Origin: Smithella sp.
GTDB taxonomy: Bacteria; Desulfobacterota; Syntrophia; Syntrophales; Smithellaceae
Reading direction: 5' to 3'
Assembly (NCBI GenBank): GCA_018056685.1
Contig: JAGPFC010000028.1
Coordinates: 1-34,361, forward strand
DNA: 34,361 bases
Positions 32,264 through 34,361 of the stretch are shown here, in pieces (position 1 is the first letter of the stretch; every line of letters begins with the position of its first letter). The notes beneath the pieces are model-generated. The model had not been told where the DNA came from. It saw only the letters and a list, made by a program, of their open reading frames with translations, and searched no databases. The position numbers and the translations under genes were made by a program.

Positions 32264-32600
32264 AAACAGCCCAATTTTGATTATTTCGATTCCTGTTATT
32301 TTCAAATATGTTAAATATTATTGTTCAATTAATTTCTCGAATCATTTGCCAGATCTCTGTTTTATAATTATATAATGAAATACATATATAAATATATACT
32401 TATTGTTTCGTTTTTATTTAATGTACATCTGGAATCATGTACAGGCTACTGAAATATCTTATTCATTTCAGATCGGTTATAGAATACCGTCCGAATAATA
32501 CCTGCAATCATGGTGACAATTCCTCGATTTTAAGTTAATGAAACTCAGATTAATTTTTACTGAACTCAGGTATTTCTCATTTAATTTTTAAAAGGTCAAG
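32264..32600. other. AT-rich intergenic region with paired TGTACA sites
   Basis: No gene is supported. TGTACA occurs at 32422-32427 and 32438-32443, a self-complementary hexamer repeated with 10 bases between copies. CTGAAAT (32449-32455) and ATTTCAG (32465-32471) form a small inverted repeat just beyond it. These may be operators for the MFS gene, but none matches a regulator I can name. Confidence 0.4.
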
Positions 32601-33764
32601 ATGATTGGTCGGGTAAAAATCTTATTTTATTTTATTGAATTAATTAATTGCTATGCCGCGGTTTATTATTCCAATTTTCTCTTTTTCTATTTGAAAAACA
32701 CATTCGGTTTTGGCGAGGTGGCAAATCTGTCAACGGCTGCGCTGGGCGGCTTTGTCTATATCATCGCTTCCTGGCAGGGTGGGAGATTAGCCCAACGTCA
32801 CGGTGCCCTTAAACTGCTTTCCATTGGCGCCTGTATTGTTATTGTGTCGATGGTTATCGGCCTGATGTTTTCTGAACCGGTCGAACAAATTTCCGTGTAT
32901 TGTTTTTGGACAGTAGGCATTTGTATGATGTGGCCAGCCCTGGAAATTCTAGTCAGTGAAGGGGCAGGGAGCTCGCTGCCGAAAATGGTCGGAATCTATA
33001 ATGTGACCTGGGCTCTAGGCGGTTCCATAAGCTACTTTACCGCCGGTATGCTGATTGAAAAATTCGGCATGGCCAGTTTATTCTGGATTCCCCTCGGTCT
33101 TACGATTATCCAATTGGCCCTGATGCCGTTTGCTGCCGGTTGGTTGAAACAGGAGAATGCTTTTGAATCTGACGGGAAACCCTTAGCACCGGAATCCTGC
33201 AATGTGGAAACCGGAGAATTCATTAAGATGGCTTGGATTGCTAATCCTTTTTCTTATGTGGCGATTAACACCGTCATTCCGTTGATTCCCTCCATTGCCG
33301 AGAGACTTTCCCTTTCCACGGGCATGGCGGGTATTGTCTGTTCCGTATGGATGTTTGCCCGGCTGACGGCTTTTGCGAGCTTCTGGCAATGGACTGGCTG
33401 GCATTACCGTTTTCAATGGCTGGCCGGCTCTTTTTTTATCATGATCGTCAGTTTTTTCGGAATCCTGATGGCGCAGTCGGTTGGATTTCTCCTGATAGCG
33501 CAAATTGGATTCGGCCTTTCTATCGGGCTCATCTATTACTCTTCTCTCTATTATTCCATGAACGTGATGGAAAATCAGGGGGTTAATGCCGGTGTTCATG
33601 AAGCGATGATCGGGGCAGGCCAGTTTATAGGGCCCGCTGTCGGCGCTGCCGCTCTGTATCTTTTACCCGCTGCAACTGGCATCGGCGCCTGGTCTGTGGG
33701 CGGCCTGCTGTGCATGGGTCTATCCGGCCTATTCCTGGTTAGACACCGCGGAAAAAAGCCATAA
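32601..33764 (+). CDS. Major facilitator superfamily transporter
   Basis: The 387-residue protein has about twelve hydrophobic segments in the MFS layout. The loop 2-3 region has WQGGRLAQRHGALKLLSIG, a version of motif A (GxLaDrxGrkxxl) with Gln in place of the usual Asp. The middle loop (about 190-210) is charged. Substrate is not apparent; family members include sugar/drug/organic acid exporters and importers. AAAAGGTCAAG precedes ATG 32601. No regulator or enzyme is adjacent, so its context does not help. Confidence 0.87.
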   Translation: MIGRVKILFYFIELINCYAAVYYSNFLFFYLKNTFGFGEVANLSTAALGGFVYIIASWQGGRLAQRHGALKLLSIGACIVIVSMVIGLMFSEPVEQISVYCFWTVGICMMWPALEILVSEGAGSSLPKMVGIYNVTWALGGSISYFTAGMLIEKFGMASLFWIPLGLTIIQLALMPFAAGWLKQENAFESDGKPLAPESCNVETGEFIKMAWIANPFSYVAINTVIPLIPSIAERLSLSTGMAGIVCSVWMFARLTAFASFWQWTGWHYRFQWLAGSFFIMIVSFFGILMAQSVGFLLIAQIGFGLSIGLIYYSSLYYSMNVMENQGVNAGVHEAMIGAGQFIGPAVGAAALYLLPAATGIGAWSVGGLLCMGLSGLFLVRHRGKKP

Positions 33765-34361
33765 GAACTTATCAGCGCTTACGATATTTCACAACGAACC
33801 GGTTTAGCAGCTTAAAACGGTTTCAATCCTGCAGCTTGAATCCAGTGGTTTGAGTTTAGTCACAAAGAACTGGTTCAATCGAAGGACGTTTGAATCAGCC
33901 GCAGGCCGTTTTAGAATGCGTTCCTTGAAATAATCTGATGGCATAATTATTTTATATATGAAGAGTGCTGCAATGCCCAGATGATGTGAGGTGAAAGTTA
34001 CATCACTCACCGTAGGTAAACAAATTAACCATCCTTCTTGGGTATTGAGTGGTAAGGCAGCCTGCTTTAAAAGCAGTTACCATATGAGTTGTCCACGGAT
34101 ATGGAAGAAGTATTGCAGCTCTCTTCTTTTTTGTACTACCCAATGCCTGACTTATCAGACATTGCCCGATGACGATGTTTCTTGGTGATACTCAAACTAA
34201 GCTTCCCAAACGCTGGTTCAATCTTTTAGATCGAATCTTGACGGCCTGTTGCCCAAAGCACTTTTTTACAACATCCTTTCTACAAAGCATTGATATCTGC
34301 GTTCTGAAAACAAAGTGTCTTTAAAAAATCTGACAACAACATTACGTATATTCAAAAACGA
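33765..34361. other. Terminal region without a supported gene
   Basis: No frame here has coding character, a good ribosome-binding site or a recognisable domain. GGTTCAATC recurs at 33872-33880 and 34212-34220, and a close variant (GGTTTCAATC) at 33819-33828. CTGCTT-TAA-AAGCAG forms a small hairpin at 34062-34076. It could be decayed gene sequence or the upstream region of a gene beyond the window. Confidence 0.4.

Noticed and set aside
34031..34090. tRNA-like stretch (GGTAAGGCAG followed by a CTGC/GCAG hairpin with TTTAAAA loop)
   Set aside because: No T-arm, no acceptor stem pairing and no CCA; it resembles D-arm and anticodon arm only by chance.
1..34361. CRISPR arrays, rRNA, insertion sequences
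   Set aside because: No regularly spaced repeats, rRNA-like sequence or transposase motifs were seen.

Overview
The window looks like a stretch of chromosome from a Gram-negative, probably anaerobic member of the former Deltaproteobacteria. The Syntrophales (Syntrophus/Smithella-like) are my best guess. This rests on gene content and order: tsaE-lysC, ybeY-pgpH-phoH, a PTS IID-HPr-EI cluster, an E. coli-type PlsB, lipoproteins and an outer-membrane beta-barrel, and several sigma-54 promoters. No 16S gene or taxonomic marker is present, so this is inference.

Layout. 1-1908 (+): the end of tsaE, then lysC and a ComEA-like helix-hairpin-helix protein. 13072-1924 (-): a long, mostly tightly packed run comprising a B12-binding radical SAM protein, a small membrane protein, two M16 peptidase-family proteins (one catalytic, one lacking the zinc motif), an M20 hydrolase, phoH, pgpH, ybeY, an SDR and a lytic transglycosylase. 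13213-20835 (+): PTS IID, HPr, EI, plsB, ttcA, smpB and a YciA-like thioesterase, followed by the tmRNA gene ssrA (20905-21257), whose tag reads ADNYDYALAA. smpB and ssrA, the two partners of trans-translation, lie about 650 bases apart.

21258-26700 is accessory-like. It holds a tiny membrane-anchored ORF, a P-II family protein with an unusual T-loop and a sigma-54 promoter, a protein with squalene-cyclase-like repeats, a 45-residue ORF missed by length filters, and a minus-strand series of six small genes, five of which encode exported or envelope proteins. That series runs from a sigma-54 promoter (26602-26617) to a 16-bp hairpin terminator (23771-23818). It is divergent from a GAF-AAA+-HTH sigma-54 activator (26765-28315), and a 37-nt palindrome between them sits where an enhancer site would be expected. 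I consider this the best candidate for an undescribed system.

28399-34361: YjbQ, a RelA/SpoT-type HD protein, a DUF2130 nuclease-like coiled-coil protein, a monocistronic 91-residue membrane protein with its own sigma-54-like promoter and strong terminator, a DTW-domain tRNA-modification enzyme and an MFS transporter. The last 600 bases contain no convincing gene.
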